DNA from: Armigeres subalbatus
Lineage: Eukaryota; Arthropoda; Insecta; Diptera; Culicidae
Length of the DNA: 64,000 bases
Reading direction: 5' to 3'
Assembly (NCBI RefSeq): GCF_024139115.2
Contig: NC_085140.1
Span: 161,040,452 to 161,104,451 of the forward strand
A program made the translations under genes and the position numbers. Positions 21,857 through 33,299 of the stretch are shown here, piece after piece (position 1 is the first letter of the stretch; each line of letters begins with the position of its first letter). The notes beneath the pieces were generated by a model that ran no database searches, was not told where the DNA came from, and was given only the letters and a program-made list of their open reading frames with translations.

Positions 21857-23157
21857 GGTACACTGGGGGAAGTGGAAAAGGAAAAACTGATAGTTCATGT
21901 TCAAATTATTGTAAAAGCAGTTTAAATGATCTAAATGTATTCAATCATTATGGGCTCTCAAAAGCAGTCCATTTTGCACCAACTGTGCGATAATTCATAC
22001 CATTTTAGTCGCTTGAAATTTATAAAAATAGATTTGAAATTGAGGAGTTATTTTTCCACTTACCCTAGTGAATTGGGGTAAGTGGAAAACCCAAGTTATC
22101 TTGACCTTCAATTGTGATGAGTAGTGATATATGATTGTAATCAAGACGGTAATTGCTTTGAGTATCTTTTGTTAAATAATTTCATTGGATGAAAGGAATT
22201 GGTCCCCAAGGAATTCTTGTAATAGCTAGGGGAGGGCTGGTTTCGCCTTTTCGAACACAAACACGAACACGTAAAATCTGTATTTCGCCCTAAACATGAA
22301 CTTTTTGAAGAAGAATGAGAGTTACAGTGTTATAAACTTATCGACTCAGTTTAACGGAATTGAGATGATGTCTGTGTGTGCGTGTTTGCATGTATGTGTG
22401 TGCGCGATACACGTACAAAATTATCACCTATTTTCATGCACTTGTCCCTAACCGATTTGTTCGCAACAAATTGCATTCAACGGCAAAGCTTGTTATGAAT
22501 ATAAATGAATATGTATTATGGATTTGATAGGTGAATATATCAAAGCTATTTTTATCTTTCTCATACATGTTTTTCATATGTAAAACATGTGAAAGGCATA
22601 ACTACCGATAGGTGGATTATTCAGGCGTTTTCTTATGTATATTTGTTCAAACACCACTGAAATCACAATGATAACAAAAAAGGAACATATTAAGTTTTAC
22701 AGCTATCGAAATAAACCCTGGATGGAAGAAAAAAAATTGCGTAATTAGAACATTATCCACTTCCCCCGCAGTGTTTGATACCTGGGGTAAGTGTAAAATC
22801 TTTAAATTATTTGCTCTCATGGTACAAACCACTACAAATTGAATGTGATTAGTTCAACTGTATTATAACGGTCACCTATGGTTTAAAATCACCGGAAAAA
22901 GGAACAATTTATGCAAGTAAGAATTGATTTAATGGATGCAAAAATTAACTTCTCGTGAAACCTAAAATGACAGCTCCAGCGTAAACTGTGTTAGTGTATG
23001 TATAACACATATTTTAGCATAGTATTAGTGTGAGCATTAAAGTATATTTTTGCACAATGTTATGGTGTGGTAAAAACTGTAGAGTCTGTATAATAGAAAT
23101 TTTTCGAGTCGATTTTTACACTTACCCTCTTTTTCCACTTCCCTCAGTGTACCTTAT
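21857..23157. mobile_element. MITE with AAGGTACACTGGGGGAAGTGG termini inside the transposase relic
   Basis: The left end AAGGTACACTGGGGGAAGTGG matches the right end CCACTTCCCTCAGTGTACCTT in inverted order with one or two mismatches. The two flanks join the transposase reading frame (GGMIS before, KLAKLTVQ after), which shows it is an insertion. Inner GGGGTAAGTGGAAAA-type words recur near 22080 and 22775. No open frame of note; another repeat is nested at 22240-22630. Confidence 0.7.
22240..22630 (+). repeat. Diverged copy of the dispersed repeat at 10842
   Basis: It shares GAACTTTTTGAAGAAG, TATCGACTCAGTTTAACGG, GAGATGATGTCTGTGTGTG, TAACCGATTTGTTCGCAACA and GGCATAACTACCGATAGGTG in the same order as the longer copy. 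It is nested in the MITE that splits the transposase. Confidence 0.6.
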
Positions 23158-23936
23158 CTAAAATTAGCGAAATTGACTGTACAAACTGTCAAACGTTATC
23201 GGGAAACACTATTTCTGGATCGCGTAGCACAAAACAATCGTAGAAGTGGAACATACGACCAGAAACAACAAGTGAATGTCTGCAGAGCAGTTCGGAACCA
23301 TTTTGGGATTTCCTTGCATGATTTAGCGAAAAAGTTCACTGCGCCGTACAGCACAGCTTAAATAATCTGTTGGCGTGAAGGTTTCAAGTCGTATGATGTC
23401 AGTAAGCGTCCCAACAGGACCCTGAAACAGAACCTGGTTGCCAAACAATGCTGGTCGAGCAAGTTCTGACGAAATACAATAATTGGTGTATTTTGATGAG
23501 CAATGAAATTAATATTAAAATTGACTTTCAATTCATGGGACACAAGTTTTACCTTGCCAAACGAAAGAGTAATGCCCCATTCAAATATGTATATGCAGGC
23601 AAGATTGCCCACAAATTGATGGAATATCAAAGCATCTGCAGATGTGGAAAGAAAACTAAAGTTTTCATCACTGGAGCGACCATAAATGGGCAAATATACA
23701 AGGAGGAGTGTCTTCAGAAGCGATTGTTGCCACCCATTCATTCACACTACTGTCCGGTGTTACTTTGGCCTGACTTAACAAGCTGCCATTACAGACGGGA
23801 TGTGATGGAATGGTATGAACCGAATGATAATGACGTTATTGAAAAAACTATCAACCTACTAAATGCCCAAATTTTCGTCCCAACGAAAAATATTAGGCAA
23901 TTATCATAGGGAAACTTGAGAAATGGTGCAAAACAA

Positions 23937-24355
23937 GGATGTTATCGATCATAAAGTAATTTGCGTTCGATCATTTAGTAGTTTGTCAATAACTCATTCC
24001 AGAAGCTGAATTTCAAAATGTGTTGTATGGTGGACTTCTAGTGCGAAAGTTTTTCTACAACTCTGCCTAATGGTTCGTTGTTTGAATTCCACTAGTAACG
24101 GAGTTGTAGCTATAGTTTCAGTAACTTAGACTAAATGATAACAAAATTCCAATCATTTAGTTAAAGTTACTGCAACTAGTGCTATAACTCCGTTATTAGT
24201 TGAGTTCTAACAACGAACCATTCGGCAGAGTTGTAGAAAATCCTTCGCACTAGAAGTCCACCATACAACACATTTTGAAATTCAGCTTCTGGAATGATTT
24301 ATTGACAAACTACTAAATGATCAAACGCAAATTACTAAATGATCGATAACATCCT
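23937..24355. mobile_element. Foldback MITE with 13-bp target duplication
   Basis: The ends GGATGTTATCGATCAT and ATGATCGATAACATCC are inverted copies, and inverted similarity covers nearly the whole 419 bp (for example ACAACTCTGCCTAATGGTTC and GAACCATTCGGCAGAGTTGT). TGGTGCAAAACAA is present directly before (23924-23936) and after (24356-24368). Its removal rejoins the C-terminal transposase frame. Confidence 0.85.
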
Positions 24356-24482
24356 TGGTGCAAAACAATCAGAAAACCATCTTATATGGAGAAGTGGTGT
24401 GAAAAAATGACAGATTAAGTTGACCGTTCTACTGTGCAAAAAATAACGAGTGGTATTGAGAGAAAAGGCCGAGATTTCATCT

Positions 24483-25890
24483 GAAATGCCAATGAATCAT
24501 TTTTCGATATTTTTCGTTCTAAGTTTATTAAATTCCCTGTATAATAAAACCTGACCCACCTTTTTATGAACTTTTTCGGCAAAGAAATGTCTAATTTCGT
24601 GCGGCCAAATTCTAAGTGAATCAAGCTTTACATTCCTACAACATCCATCTTTAGAGAAACATCAGTTCATGATCAAAGACAGTTTATAACTATTCGCAGC
24701 ATGAGCGAAATTAAGTTTTAGCTTGAGACACACTCTGTTTAATCGGAATAGGGAGAGAAATATTATTGTAAAATATTTAAAATACCACGAGAATAACAAA
24801 ACCAGTTAAAAGATCAATTCATTCCCTGTACTTCACTTTTGTAATGTTTTTTTGTCAATAATTGTAACAATAGCTCATGTAGAATTTGCAATATGTTGAA
24901 AGTTGTTCTTTCACTTAAGGAGGATAATCTCGACAGAGTCCAAAAACGGCTACCAAAATGGCCGTCCTAGTCGTGACCTAACGTTTTCTATGACACAAGT
25001 ATGAATAAATAAGTGATCAGCGCATCTGAAAATCATGTTTTCCATCTGGTTTAAAAGAAGCGGATTTTTTTTTTTAATTTCAAAACAAAAACAAGTGTAC
25101 TAATGACATAAAAAAACTACTACTACTGAAAGCTCGTCATATGAAGAGCAAATAGGTGAACTGATTTATTCAACATATCACTGTATTAGATTCAACTGAT
25201 CACGGAATACCATAAAAATCACCAATTTCATGGGATCTTCTTGAAAATATGTGCTGACTTTTTTTTACTGAATTAAGAAATATTCTCATTTGCGATTAAT
25301 TCATTTGCCTTAAGTAACATGAATGCATAGGGGCCGGAATACTAACTTTTATCCTTACATATCAATATTATCGAATACTTATGCGTCTCAAAACTTTATG
25401 ATATATTAGCTTTTCACGTTTCTTCTTCGCCCAGCTTTAGCAAAAATATTGTTGACCAAATTCTCAGTAGAGGTTACGCTCTTTTTTGCTCACATGTAGA
25501 ATGTAATCAGAATCAGTAACAAACATTAGAGTTTTCCGAAGCTCAAGTTATTGATTTCAAATCATTTTTGAATGAACAAATAACCTTTCAGTACTACTTT
25601 TGTTATGCCAGAAAGACAACACAATAATGATATCTTGTTCAGGATCCAATGTACAACAACTTCTATACATTTTACACCACTGAAACATGAAGTAAAACTC
25701 CACGCAGCATCCATAAAAACCCATTAAATTCGAATTCACTGGAGCACAGGGGACGAGCATTAATTTGAAATCACCAGCGTTGGCACAAGTTTCGGCAGTC
25801 CTTTATCATATTACAACGAAAACTTTCCACAAAAGCCGAACCATCGGATAATGAATCACTTGTTTACGTGACAACAAATGGTCCCCCGGA
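24483..25890. other. AT-rich sequence, nothing recognised
   Basis: Only short open frames occur. No terminal repeats, tRNA-like boxes or known domains were noticed. Confidence 0.45.
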
Positions 25891-25899
25891 GTTGCTTCC

Positions 25900-27590
25900 G
25901 ATGTCGTCAGAATCAAAACTTACTTTAAAGTCTCGTCCGTCCAAATTCCCCCGGCGACGGCTTTAATCTCCTTGTTCGCTGAGTTGTCGCTGTCGAAGAC
26001 CGTGCACTGTTTCCACTTATCGTTTAGCACTTTGGCTTCCGCACAGCTTCTGCTGAGGGCCGGACCGTGGTTTCCCTTTCGGTTATTAGATATTTACAGC
26101 CGGTGCCATGCGGCAAACAAACTTCATCACTTCTCTAATCATCGTCTGAATATCGGCAATTCCCAGCGGAATAATAGTTGCTTAAATTACTTTTCTTGCT
26201 ATCTGTCGAACTTAAGAACAACTTTTCATGAGCAAACTCTTCTCGAAAACAACCAGACACAAACATGTGTATGTCACACACTTTGTAGCTTCGTTCTATG
26301 CCTGCCGCTTGGAAGTCTTTCCCAGCCAGTACGACTCGAACTTCGGAACCACACTCCCAATCACTACAGCCCGGCACTGCTTTGGTGGCTTTTTCGTGCA
26401 AAATGCGCCCTTCCCCAAAATTCAGCCTTCCGTTTGCTTGATGCTGGCTTTTGTGCTTATTTAATATTAGATTAGCCTTAGAATAACTTGAGCTCTCGTT
26501 TCTTCTGCTCTAAATAATACACCCCAGACCGACGAACAATACAGCACTCATGTTCGGTCGGGACCTATAAAACTTAATTCGCACGTATTTTCCTCTCGAA
26601 ACTGTACTTTCTTCACGTTCGATGCTCTCCCTGGATGCGGAATGGAAGTTTCTGTTTTTGGCGTTGATTATGGACTTTTCTCCAGTTTGTTTGCGATGAC
26701 GTGACCGGGAGATGGCCTTATCCCACGTCTAACCGAAACCGGGCTCAAAACTTTAAAATTTATAACTTTTCATTCACAGATCTCCACTAATTTACTGGAT
26801 GGCCACTGGTTTCCGCAAAAACCTGCCCATAAATCTCACTCTTCACACCCGAACGCTTCTGTATCGGCGGTGGTCGGGGCAAAAAATAAGCGCTGGCTAT
26901 TTTCCGACACTAGGATATCCGGTTTCCCTCAGCCGTAAACCCCACGTCGCGTGGTTTTCCTTCTCCGCCTGTCGGTTCACTTGCCGATAAAAACACGTCT
27001 TCCACCGACACTTCACTTCCTCTCGCACACACGGTTCACATGGAGCAGGAAATGGTTTGGCAATAAAAACTACCACCTCACACACAAACAACACACACGT
27101 GAAGAATCGAAACGCGTGCAAATTTGATCTGCCGGCTTCAAAAGTCTACTCGTGTCTGAGTTAAGAGTTGTTTAAAAAATCGCCAACCAGCCAAAGCTAA
27201 GCTGACTAGCCGAGAAAGAACACCAACCACGACGGTGGCGTCGGCTCCCGGTTGTCCTCCGTTCGGCAAAAGCTCAGGACTCGTCGGGTGGTGCTCTCCC
27301 GCGTTCTCTCTGCAATGCGCGAAATCCTGCCCGAGTCTGACCGGTAAAGTGTGGGGGGAAACTCCGGCTGGAGCGAAAGCTTCGCTCGTTTTCCACTCGT
27401 CGCCATAGCGTCTATCCACCAGTCTGGTTCGATGGGGAGATACGGTTGTCTTGCTCTGGTGCACGTGTCTGCCGATCACAAGGATTTGTTTATTTATGAA
27501 ATTTTCCTCCAAAAGCCGGTTGAGTGCAGCATCCTGCATAAGGATATGTTTGACTGGACCGGGATGCCGATTTGTTAAATGCTTGCAATT
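25900..27590. other. GC-richer, apparently non-repetitive stretch
   Basis: Base composition is higher in G+C than either flank, and I see no transposon signature. Open frames on both strands are short and unrecognised. A minus-strand transcription start with an arthropod initiator-like TCAGAC is conceivable near 27160, so a host promoter or 5' untranslated exon could lie here. The evidence is only compositional. Confidence 0.25.
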
Positions 27591-27599
27591 TTGTTCAAA

Positions 27600-28125
27600 A
27601 CATCAACGTATGTATAATTACAATTCATTGTACATCATTTATAAGAATCGTGATAAGAATGTTAAGTGAATAGCAATTTTTAAGAAAACTCAAAATCTCC
27701 AAACTAATGGATGATTCAAATTAAGCGCGAATTACATAACGAATTCTACTACCAATAAAACCATTCCTTATTCGAATCATCATTGCAAGATATTCTGTAT
27801 TCTGAATAAGAATGAATACTTAACAAAAAGCAGTGTATATTTTCACATTTGCAGACAATACATTGTGCCTCGAATAATTTTAAAGGTTTGTGGAAGTGGA
27901 CCGATTCTTAGGCTTATGGGAGAAAGGTGTAATTTTGCATGATAAACTCAAGCATGATTATTATTTGTTTGGATTAAGGCCGGAGTATGACGGCAAAGTC
28001 GAGGTACAGCAGTGGAATGGCACACGGGATTTCGGAATGCCGACGGAGGAATCTAATGCGCGAAATACGAAATAATTAGAGGATAAGCGAGTTTTGAGAT
28101 GGAACAAAGTGTGTTAAATGAAGAG
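27600..28125 (+). other. No gene confirmed; 61-codon frame at 27890
   Basis: The frame 27890-28075 contains LGLWEKGVILHDKLKHDYYLFGLRPEYDG, split here into WEKGVILHDKLK and LFGLRPEYDGKVEV, faintly like an LTR-retrotransposon gag. Adjacent copia remains make this possible, but it is too short to call. Confidence 0.2.
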
Positions 28126-28129
28126 AGGT

Positions 28130-28795
28130 AGTCGTTGTCCCGTTCCACACTCCTCCTCAATGATACCTTTCCAATGTTTGACTGGTCCAAATGGCTTTGT
28201 CAAGATGTCGGCCAACATACGATCGGTAGGGCAGGAGACCAATCGTACTTCCTTTTGTACGCACAACTTCTGCACGAAACGCCTGCCTCAGTCATATTAC
28301 TTCCCGGCCCGGCACGTCTCGCTGAGTGCGAGATACTTGGCTTCTATCGAGGAAACTGTGACGCTTGATTGGTGCCAGTTGTGCCACAAAATTGTGCCGC
28401 CTGCGAATTGGAACCCAGCCCAGTCGGGAGAATCCGAAGAGGTTTTGTTTCATGTCTCCTCCCAGCTGCAGTTGATAACGATTCGTCACCATAAGATAGC
28501 GAGGAACTAATTATGCCGCTGCTCCCTGGGTTCGTTGAACATCCGTCCTAAGATCGCAGCAGTCGCAGCGATGTCTAGCCAGCCAACAATGGATAGGTAC
28601 AGCAGCCCGCCTACGAGACTACGGTAGGACGCTGGATCTGCGATCACTTCTTCAGCCTCAATTATTTTTAAGAAGCTGGGGTTCATCGGCGACTTCGATA
28701 CTTTGCATTTTTCCATTCCGAAAACCTTCAGCAGCTTTTCGATATAATTGCGCAGACTTATATTGCACACTCCACCGACATGTTGAACTTCCATT
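28130..28795 (-). pseudogene. Ty1/copia pol 3' end (RT end and RNase H)
   Basis: The frame 28507-28794 gives KSPMNPSF and DPASYRSLVGGLLYLS, the conserved junction of copia reverse transcriptase and RNase H. Further left, in shifted frames, GFQFAGGTILWHNWHQSS and VSSIEAKYLALSE represent the RNase H core, with Glu in the STEAEY-type box. MLADILTKPFGPVKHW near 28190 is the usual copia C-terminal end. Frameshifts break it into at least three pieces. Its upstream end abuts an R1-clade relic at about 28796. Confidence 0.8.
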
Positions 28796-30383
28796 CTTTA
28801 CATCAAGTGTAATCAATGCGCAGTACCTAATACCTCGCCTATTCAAACCACGCGTTACCTTTGCCGTATCCGTTACCGACCGAATTGCTTCGATGGTAGA
28901 ACGGCCTTTACGGAAATCATACTGGTTGCTAGATAAGCCATCAGCGCACTCTGCATAAACCGACAGTCTATTCAGGGTCACCCTCTCTTGCAACTCCCAG
29001 CTGTGTCGAGTAAGCTAATTTGTCGGTATGCCGAAGGATCTCCCGGCGGTTTGCCGGGCTTCAGCAATAGCACCAATTTCTGTCGTTTCCAACGGTCCGG
29101 GAAGTTTCCTCCATCCAGGCATCGTTGGAGGCAGCTCCTAAACATATCTGGATAAGCAAGAATGGCGTGTTTTGAACCAGGTTTGGAATACCATCCGGGC
29201 CTGGGGCCTTATTGAGCCTAAGTTTTCTTGCAGCTATGGTAAGCTTCTTGTTAGTCACTAGCGGTACCACGTTGACTGACTCGTACGGTGTAGCGGGCCA
29301 GTTCGATGATTCAAGTTTCGGAAACAATCCTTCTACTATTATGACTAACATCTCTGGGGATCTCTCAGGAGGCGTGCTGTTGGTCCTAGCCATCACTATC
29401 CTGTATCCCGAGCAACACACATGTTGCACAAAGGTTACTGTGACCCCTATACATCCGAATTTAGTTCCCATTGAGTTGCTGCAACCAAATTGGTCTGGAT
29501 TGTGCTGCTAGGGATGTATTCCCCCATGGGGTGTCATTGGCCATTCTGCACAGCTGCTCAAAGCAGGCTCTCTTGCTACATTTTATCTCATAGTTCAGAG
29601 CTCTGCTCGCTGACTGGAATACCCGGCGTCTATCGACCCTTTCAGCGTCTGTTCTAGCACGTCGCGTCGCTATCTTCTTTTAGCTCTAAGACAGGTTCTA
29701 CGGAGATCTAAGATCGTGTTCGACCACCAGTACACTGGTTTTCGATTACCGGGAGATTTGCTCCTTCTTGGCATCGTTATGTCGCTTAGTCCTGAAGTCC
29801 GACTTTCCCATCGTAGTGCCTTCTCTAACAGCTTCGGGTTAAACTGTGAGGTGCGTCATCCAGGATCAGTAGCACCGACCCGCCTTGTGATTCCTTTGGG
29901 GGTATAACTGACCATAAAACGTACTTCCTGATAGTCACTGGAAGTATGCCCCTCATGAATCTTCCAGTATGTCTCTATCGACCATCCCACGCTGCAGAAC
30001 TCAAGTCCACTGCCCACGCATTGAATGCTACAACTACTGGTTTTAAACCACTTAGTTTTTCCGCAAGAATATCGACTACCCTAGAGTACTGCTCTATACT
30101 CCATCTAGGAGGACAGTAGCAGCTACAAAAGTAAACTCCGTTTACCTTTGCTATGACAAAACCCTCATCCTACGGAGATGAAATCATCTCCTGGATGGGG
30201 TATCGCCTACAAGTCCAGATTCGCACCATACCGGACTTGTCCGCTATTCAGCTGCTGTTTCCAGCAGGGATGCGGTTTTGGTCGGACAGCAAGGCAACAT
30301 CAGTTATGCACTCGATAACCGACTGATGTAGCAGCAGTTGAGCTGCCTTACAGTGGTTTCAGTTTAGCTGTGTTACTTTCATG
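28796..30383 (-). pseudogene. R1-clade non-LTR element ORF2 (endonuclease and partial RT)
   Basis: ORF2 similarity starts at 30383 with MKVTQLN, NHCKAAQLLL and DVALLSDQNRIP, the apurinic-endonuclease-type N-terminus. It continues with VIAKVNGVYFCSCYCPPRW and KPVVVAFNAWAVD. The reverse transcriptase start is at 29061-29300 (LRLNKAPGPDGIPN), and SSNQYDFRKGRSTIEAI and YCALITLDVKN lie near 28860-28960. Many stops and frameshifts exist. The catalytic FADD box and everything after it are missing because the sequence changes to a copia relic at 28796. Confidence 0.8.
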
Positions 30384-30429
30384 TCTGGAACCTTCTAGAT
30401 GCCTGACAGGCCTACCGGTAAGATGCCTG

Positions 30430-31740
30430 TTGTCTGCGCCCGGGGGAAAGATCAGACATTTCAGTGCAGCCTGACAAGTGCGTTTTCTGCTCCACACCTA
30501 CGGCATAGATTACTGCGGTCAGGCCTCTTGCAGTCATAGGATTTATGGCCAAGGCATCTGTTACACGCCTGAACTGGTTGACTTGTGCTCAACGAGCAAA
30601 CCGACTAGCCCACTTCCAATTTTGCCTTATCCAGCATCTTCTTGGACTCAGTCACAAGTACTTGGTATGAGGCAATCTGCATTCCCGCATAGCCATTGCG
30701 TAACCCAGGGCCGGATTTAGCCGGAAGGGGGCCCCGGGGCCGACAGCTTGTGGGGGCCCCAAAATATACAAAAAAGGTTGGTTTTGGTACACAAGATTTG
30801 TGGGGGACCGGGGCCACGCCCCCCCGGAAATTCGGCCCTGGCGTAACCGAATCACGGATTCCTGGATTTCAACATTGTACTGATCTCTCAGTGCGTCTAC
30901 CAGGTCTCCGGCTTCGTTTATCTCATCCATGCCCTTGCACTGGATGTTCAAAACTGGGCACAGGGCTCTAATTTGAACCTCATCACCCAGGACCTCCTCT
31001 GTCAACTTGTTATACTCGGAACTCTTCCGAGCAGTATCTCGCTTCAAGAAAAGAATCATCTCGCCTTTCCGCGTTCGACGAATGCAGTTCACATCTCCTC
31101 CTAGGCTAAAGAGCTTTCCGTTGCATCTCATAGTCTTCAAGACGTCGGCGTAGCTTTTATCGTCAGTCTTGACGATAATCGTCTCGCCTCTGTCTTTTTG
31201 CTTGCCACTGTCATTTAAAGGCGCACCCTTTTTCTCACGGACGCTACTTTTCTTAGCAGTGGCCTGCTCCGCTCCATTTGCCGCACTCCTTGCGGCTTGT
31301 TAACGATTCTGCTTCGCCTTTTTGAGATTCACTTCCACCGTCCACAGCAGGTCCTCCTCCCGGCGATCCTCAGTTACTCTGTTTGGTGTAGGCACTGTTT
31401 TACGTTGATCCTTAGGGGCGCTAAGTTAGGGCCAACTATCCGCTCAATGCTCTCCAGGCGAGTTTCCGCATATCTCCTCTTATGCGGCACTGTAACTCTT
31501 TTAGCTACATTCAGGTCCGCCATCTGCGTGACCTTACTTAGCTTCGGAGTTGCACCGCTGATGTCCATCCGCTTTTGGAGTTCGGCAGTTTGGCTTTCCA
31601 CTAGCCGCTTCCCCTCAGTTAGGAGACGAATCCTTGATTCGGCATCCCTCCTGGCCTTAATTGCCTGGCCCTCCGCCGACTCCTTCTCCTCAGTAAGAAT
31701 GCGGATCTTGTGTTCCGCCTTCTTACTGAACTCTAGCAAA
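30430..31740 (-). pseudogene. R1-clade ORF1 (gag-like) relic
   Basis: Reading leftwards there is a charged coiled-coil region (KKAEHKIRILTEEKESAEGQ, 31374-31739). A central gag region follows (RRTRKGEMILFLKRD and IRALCPVLNIQCKGMDEI, about 30840-31140), then zinc-knuckle Cys/His remains (CNRCLGHKSYDC and SNLCRRCGAE, about 30490-30560). The order agrees with R1/Jockey-type ORF1. It lies just upstream of ORF2. A 135-bp MITE interrupts it at 30706-30840, and other frame breaks exist. Confidence 0.75.
30706..30840. mobile_element. hAT-type MITE with perfect 8-bp target duplication
   Basis: The termini CAGGGCCGGATTT and AAATTCGGCCCTG are inverted with one mismatch. The target duplication GCGTAACC is perfect (30698-30705 and 30841-30848). 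Eight-base duplications and CAGGG-type ends are the hallmark of hAT elements. The 135-bp body is G+C-rich (GGGGGCCCCGGGGCC) and non-coding. It sits inside the R1-clade ORF1 relic. Confidence 0.9.
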
Positions 31741-31744
31741 GTCT

Positions 31745-32540
31745 TTCACTCCGACGGATGTGTACATGCCATAATTTATTAGAGCTGATGTGAACTTTGT
31801 GATACAATGAATAAGAGTTAGAATTTAAAATCCATCCCCGAAAAGCATGTTTCAGTAACTCTTAAGGCTTGATCAATATTGGCGCAGGCCAATCCTAACA
31901 ATCAGTTGAGAAAGGAAGAAAATACTAGTTTGTAGTTATTGTTGCTAGCTGAGAACACCAATGACTTAACTCGGAGGAAACACAAGTCAACGGCGTGTGC
32001 TACTGCAGCTCATCAATATACTAGCTCACTCGGATGGTATAGGAATTCTACCCAAGTAACCAGAGGTACCTTTAAGAGTTCGTTTTTCGCTTAATCAGCT
32101 TCACTGAGCATAGCAGGTGATTTCAAAAGATGAAAACAGCATGGTGCACAAACTAATGTGCCTTTGAGTAGTCAGTGTTTACCGCATCTTATTGCATGAT
32201 GCAGCATGCGCAATCGCGGACATTAACCGATCGGTAAAGCAGATGCGGACGAGCAAGAAACACGACTAGGACCTATAGGGCACATCTTTATCCAGATGGC
32301 AATGAGAATGGAATAGCTAAACAAAGGGAAAGTGGACTCATCGTCTTATACTGAGTGACTTAATCTAGATCGACAGACGAGGAAATGATTTTTTGTTACC
32401 ACAGTTCCTGTCATGCCCGGCTGCTTTAGGTATTACTTGTATAGGTTTGGCTGCACGACATCCGCTGAATGCCCTGCCTATCACGAACTACTAGATACAT
32501 GTTGCAGGGATAGACACCATTGTTTCCGAAGTATTATTAT
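31745..32540. other. No gene recognised; possible 5' region of the R1 relic
   Basis: This lies upstream of the R1-clade ORF1 remains and could be its 5' untranslated part, or unrelated sequence. No motif decided the question. Confidence 0.35.
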
Positions 32541-32544
32541 TTAT

Positions 32545-33290
32545 TCAGACTAAGGCCGAAGTGGCCTGTGCGGTATATAAGAGTCTCCTCCATTCGGCTC
32601 GGTCCATGGCTACACGTCGCCAACCACGCAGTCTACGGAGGGTCCGCAAGTCATCTTCCACCTGATCGATCCACCTTGCCCGCTGCGCACCTCGCCTTCT
32701 TGTGCCCGTCGGATCGTTGTCGAGAACCATTTTCACCGGGTTACTGTCCGACATTCTGGCTACGTGCCCGGCCCATCGCAGTCGTCCGATTTTCGCGGTG
32801 TGAACGATGGATGGTTCTCCCAACAGCTGATGCAATTCGTGGTTCATTCGCCTCCTCCACGTACCGTCCGCCATCTGCACCCCACCATAGATGGTACGCA
32901 GCACTTTCCTATATCGAGTCGCATTATCTCTTATATTGTTCGTAATGATTGGTTTTCTAGGCGGCTTATTGGGCCTGCGCAAACCTCCTGTCTCGTCGGA
33001 GGGCCGTCGTGTCAGGGCTGTTTAGCGTCCCACCTAACACCAGGACTTGGGCTTGTGCGCTTTGAGCGGCACACGGTCGCTTTGGTGGGGCCTACTTGCG
33101 GATACATGCAGCTTTTTATAGAGGTTTAACAGGGCCCACTGTCAAACCCCACCACATCCTAGGCAAGCCCCACAACTCGCAGATGGCCTGGGGAGGGATC
33201 GTCAAGCCCTTGGACATAGTCCCTGCTGCCCGCAGGGATTCCGAAGTAAGGAGAAGCATTTTAAGAAGTAATTACCTAATTTCTTCCGAG
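32545..33290 (-). pseudogene. Non-LTR reverse transcriptase C-terminal fragment
   Basis: The frame 32545-32982 contains YRKVLRTIYGG, WRRRMNHELHQLLGEPSI and RLRWAGHVARM, a C-terminal signature shared with the relics at 48275, 52610 and 55470. It ends with WRRLLYTAQATSALV and a 3' AATAAATAATAATAC-like tail near 32530. Upstream, to about 33290, shifted frames give AICELWGLPRMWWGLTVGP, which I also associate with mosquito non-LTR elements. The catalytic core is missing. Confidence 0.75.
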
Positions 33291-33299
33291 TTCTAGCTA

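Larger units (their letters stand above)
21635..24482 (+). pseudogene. mariner (Tc1/mariner superfamily) transposase, broken by two insertions
   Basis: The N-terminal piece (to 21856) ends with ERWEQILHTHVGNPKWSGGMIS, a helix-turn-helix start typical of mosquito mariners. The frame resumes after an insertion at about 23162 with LAKLTVQTVKRYRETL and NNRRSGTYDQKQ. The catalytic core at 23448-23905 includes KFYLAKRKSNAPFKYVYAGK and PVLLWPDLTSCHY, which holds the second catalytic Asp. The first catalytic Asp motif (usually MDDE) reads MSNE, and the third (PEFRPIE type) is lost. After a second insertion the C-terminus resumes at about 24385 with DRSTVQKITSGIERKGRDFI and ends at 24482. Stops and frameshifts are present, so it is inactive. 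Confidence 0.85.

Noticed and set aside
26135..27539. Several 60-130 codon frames on both strands
   Set aside because: No motif, no compositional sign of coding, and mutual overlap. Kept only as a GC-richer region.
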